A stretch of DNA of 27,222 nucleotides, from NCBI GenBank assembly GCA_030527765.1, contig JAUNAE010000010.1, forward strand, positions 1-27,222, written 5' to 3'. The notes beneath the pieces were generated by a model. The model did no database searches. It was given only the letters and a program-made list of their open reading frames with translations, and was not told the DNA's origin. Within the stretch, counting starts at the first letter, position 1, and each line of letters starts with the position of its first letter. Position numbers and translations under genes: made by a program. The DNA is from Eubacteriales bacterium. GTDB lineage: Bacteria > Bacillota_A > Clostridia > Lachnospirales > Lachnospiraceae. Shown piece by piece: positions 25,686-27,222 of the stretch.

Positions 25686-27222
25686 ATGAAAAAAAATGAT
25701 CTTATTGAACTGACCATTGAAGATATGGGAACGAATGGGGAAGGGATCGGCAAGGCCGGTACCTTTCCTTTCTTTATCAAGGATGCCGTGATCGGAGACA
25801 GGATTGTGGCAAGGATTCTGAAACTGAAAAAACAGTACGGATTTGCTCGTGTAGAGGAAATCCTTGAGCCCTCAGCCAAGCGCGTAGCACCTCTGTGCGA
25901 GAACGCAAGAAGATGCGGAGGCTGCCAGATTCAGGAGCTGGAATACGAAGAGCAGGTTGCATGGAAAAAGAATAAAGTCAGCAACCAGCTGATCCGCATC
26001 GGCGGCTTTTCTCCGGAATTGATAGAAGATATCATGGAGGATGCGATCGCGTCTCAGAGACCGTTTCGCTACCGCAATAAGATGGTGGTGCCGTTTGGAA
26101 CGGATAAAGACGGCAAGACCGTAGCCGGGTTCTATGCCGGAAGAACGCATCACATTATTCCGTGTACGGACTGTCTGCTCGGGGCCGAGGTGAATGCGCA
26201 GATCCTCAGCTGCGTGCTTAAGCATATGCAGACCTATGGAATCCGTCCCTATGACGAAACAACCGGAAAGGGCCTGGTGCGTCACCTTCTGACCAGGATC
26301 GGGGAAGAGACCGGACAGATCATGGTCTGTCTGATATTGAACGGCAACGCTCTGCCGCAGGAAGAGGTGCTTGTGAAAGCCTTGTCCAAAATCGATGGTA
26401 TCGCTTCCATAATGATAAATGTGAATACGGAGAATACGAATGTGATTCTGGGCTCCGAAACAAGAGTGTTATGGGGGCAGGATCACATCACGGATATCCT
26501 CTGCGGGATCCGCTTTGAGATTTCTCCTCTGTCGTTTTATCAGGTCAATCATGATCAGGCGCAGAAGCTCTATGAGCGTGCTCTGGACTATGCACAGCTT
26601 ACCGGCAGCGAAACCGTATGGGATCTGTATTGCGGCATCGGTACCATTACGCTGGCGCTTTCGAAGCAGGCCGGCAGTGTTTACGGTGTGGAAATTGTGC
26701 CGCGTGCGATTGAGGATGCGAAGCTGAACGCAAAGATCAACGACATTACCAATGCACATTTTTATGTCGGTAAGGCAGAAGATGTCTTTGCCGAGAAGAT
26801 GGAAGAAAGCGGCGGCGCGCTGAAGCCGGATGTAGTTGTGGTTGATCCGCCGAGAAAGGGCTGCGACGAGAAACTGCTGCAAACGATGCTGCAGATGGCA
26901 CCGGACAGGATTGTCTATGTCAGCTGTGATTCGGCAACGCTGGCGAGGGATCTGAAGATCCTTTGCGAATCGGCATATGAGTTGAAGAAGGTGACTGTTG
27001 TAGACCAGTTCAGCCAGTCAAGCCATGTGGAGACGGTATGCCTTTTGTCCAAACTCCATGAAGCAAAGCATCATGTGAATGTGACAGTGGATATGGATGA
27101 GATGGATCTGACGAAGGCAGAGTCTAAGGCAACTTATAAAGAGATTGAAGAGTATGTTATGGAGCGCACTGGATTGCATGTAACCAATCTGAATATTGCT
27201 CAGGTGAAGGCAAAGCATGGAA
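25686..27222 (+). CDS. rlmD: 23S rRNA (uracil-5-)-methyltransferase, RlmD/RumA family, with C-terminal extension (3' end outside window)
   Basis: 512 codons are visible without a stop. An N-terminal TRAM-type domain (about 1-60) is followed by an Fe-S motif Cys71-x5-Cys77-x2-Cys80, with the fourth ligand at Cys160 or Cys163. SAM site D-L-Y-C-G-I-G-T at 313-320, V-D-P-P-R-K-G at 386-392, catalytic Cys in Y-V-S-C-D (Cys414) and the terminal S-H-V-E-T-V block at 446-451. Normal enzymes end a few residues later; here at least 55 more residues follow (a D-E-M-D-L-T, A-E-S-K-A-T-Y and T-G-L-H-V-T-N pattern). The exact target uracil (as in RlmD, RlmCD or TrmA relatives) is not resolvable. It starts 1 nt after yhaM, probably co-transcribed. 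Confidence 0.9.
   Translation, partial: MKKNDLIELTIEDMGTNGEGIGKAGTFPFFIKDAVIGDRIVARILKLKKQYGFARVEEILEPSAKRVAPLCENARRCGGCQIQELEYEEQVAWKKNKVSNQLIRIGGFSPELIEDIMEDAIASQRPFRYRNKMVVPFGTDKDGKTVAGFYAGRTHHIIPCTDCLLGAEVNAQILSCVLKHMQTYGIRPYDETTGKGLVRHLLTRIGEETGQIMVCLILNGNALPQEEVLVKALSKIDGIASIMINVNTENTNVILGSETRVLWGQDHITDILCGIRFEISPLSFYQVNHDQAQKLYERALDYAQLTGSETVWDLYCGIGTITLALSKQAGSVYGVEIVPRAIEDAKLNAKINDITNAHFYVGKAEDVFAEKMEESGGALKPDVVVVDPPRKGCDEKLLQTMLQMAPDRIVYVSCDSATLARDLKILCESAYELKKVTVVDQFSQSSHVETVCLLSKLHEAKHHVNVTVDMDEMDLTKAESKATYKEIEEYVMERTGLHVTNLNIAQVKAKHG

Noticed and set aside
1..27222. CRISPR array, transposon, prophage or toxin-antitoxin module
   Set aside because: No regularly spaced repeats, transposase, integrase or small two-gene toxin layout is seen despite the Csx3-like hint.

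Overview
The window comes from a Gram-positive Clostridia chromosome, most likely Lachnospiraceae or a close relative. Reasons (inference): the S10-spc-alpha ribosomal order is of Firmicutes type but has rpsD inside the alpha cluster; S14 is the short zinc-binding form, and L36 and adenylate kinase carry zinc cysteines; L17 is much longer than usual; and a Gram-positive style lipoprotein serves as the solute-binding protein. Only ordinary bacterial chromosomal genes are seen: no tRNA, rRNA, insertion sequence, prophage or CRISPR array.

Region 1 (1-7700) is a peptide-uptake locus with an unusual companion. Two paralogous proteins of unknown function (about 200-210 aa) are transcribed divergently from a 383-bp intergenic region. 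The leftward one runs off the window. The rightward one leads an operon of two ABC ATPases and two permeases of the Opp/Dpp family, followed by the lipoprotein solute-binding gene, which has its own promoter and a strong terminator. Both paralogs look like two tandem copies of a small domain whose G-x-x-P-x-W core recalls the CRISPR ring-nuclease family Csx3, although no CRISPR is present. The three promoters of this locus (leftward paralog, rightward paralog plus oppDFBC, and oppA) share one element at identical spacing: ATGAY, TCGAAYATA and ATGMC-RAAAC blocks, then a TTTACT -35 and a 17-bp spacer. This reads as a dedicated small regulon and is the most notable feature of the window.

Region 2 (7755-23358) is the translation super-cluster. 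A strong promoter and a roughly 225-nt, highly foldable leader precede rpsJ-rplC-rplD-rplW-rplB-rpsS-rplV-rpsC-rplP-rpmC-rpsQ-rplN-rplX-rplE-rpsZ-rpsH-rplF-rplR-rpsE-rpmD-rplO-secY-adk-(KOW-type gene)-infA-rpmJ-rpsM-rpsK-rpsD-rpoA-rplQ. It ends at a textbook terminator. Genes are tightly packed, often with stop-start overlaps. The few longer gaps (before rpsJ, rplC, adk, rpmJ, rpsM, rpoA and rplQ) all contain inverted repeats and probably hold the regulation. The methionine aminopeptidase gene usually found between adk and infA is absent.

Region 3 (23359-27222) holds a membrane-anchored HtrA-like protein that has lost its protease triad but kept its PDZ domain, a YhaM-type 3'-5' exoribonuclease, and the start of an RlmD/RumA-type rRNA uracil methyltransferase with an Fe-S cluster motif and an extra C-terminal segment cut by the window end.
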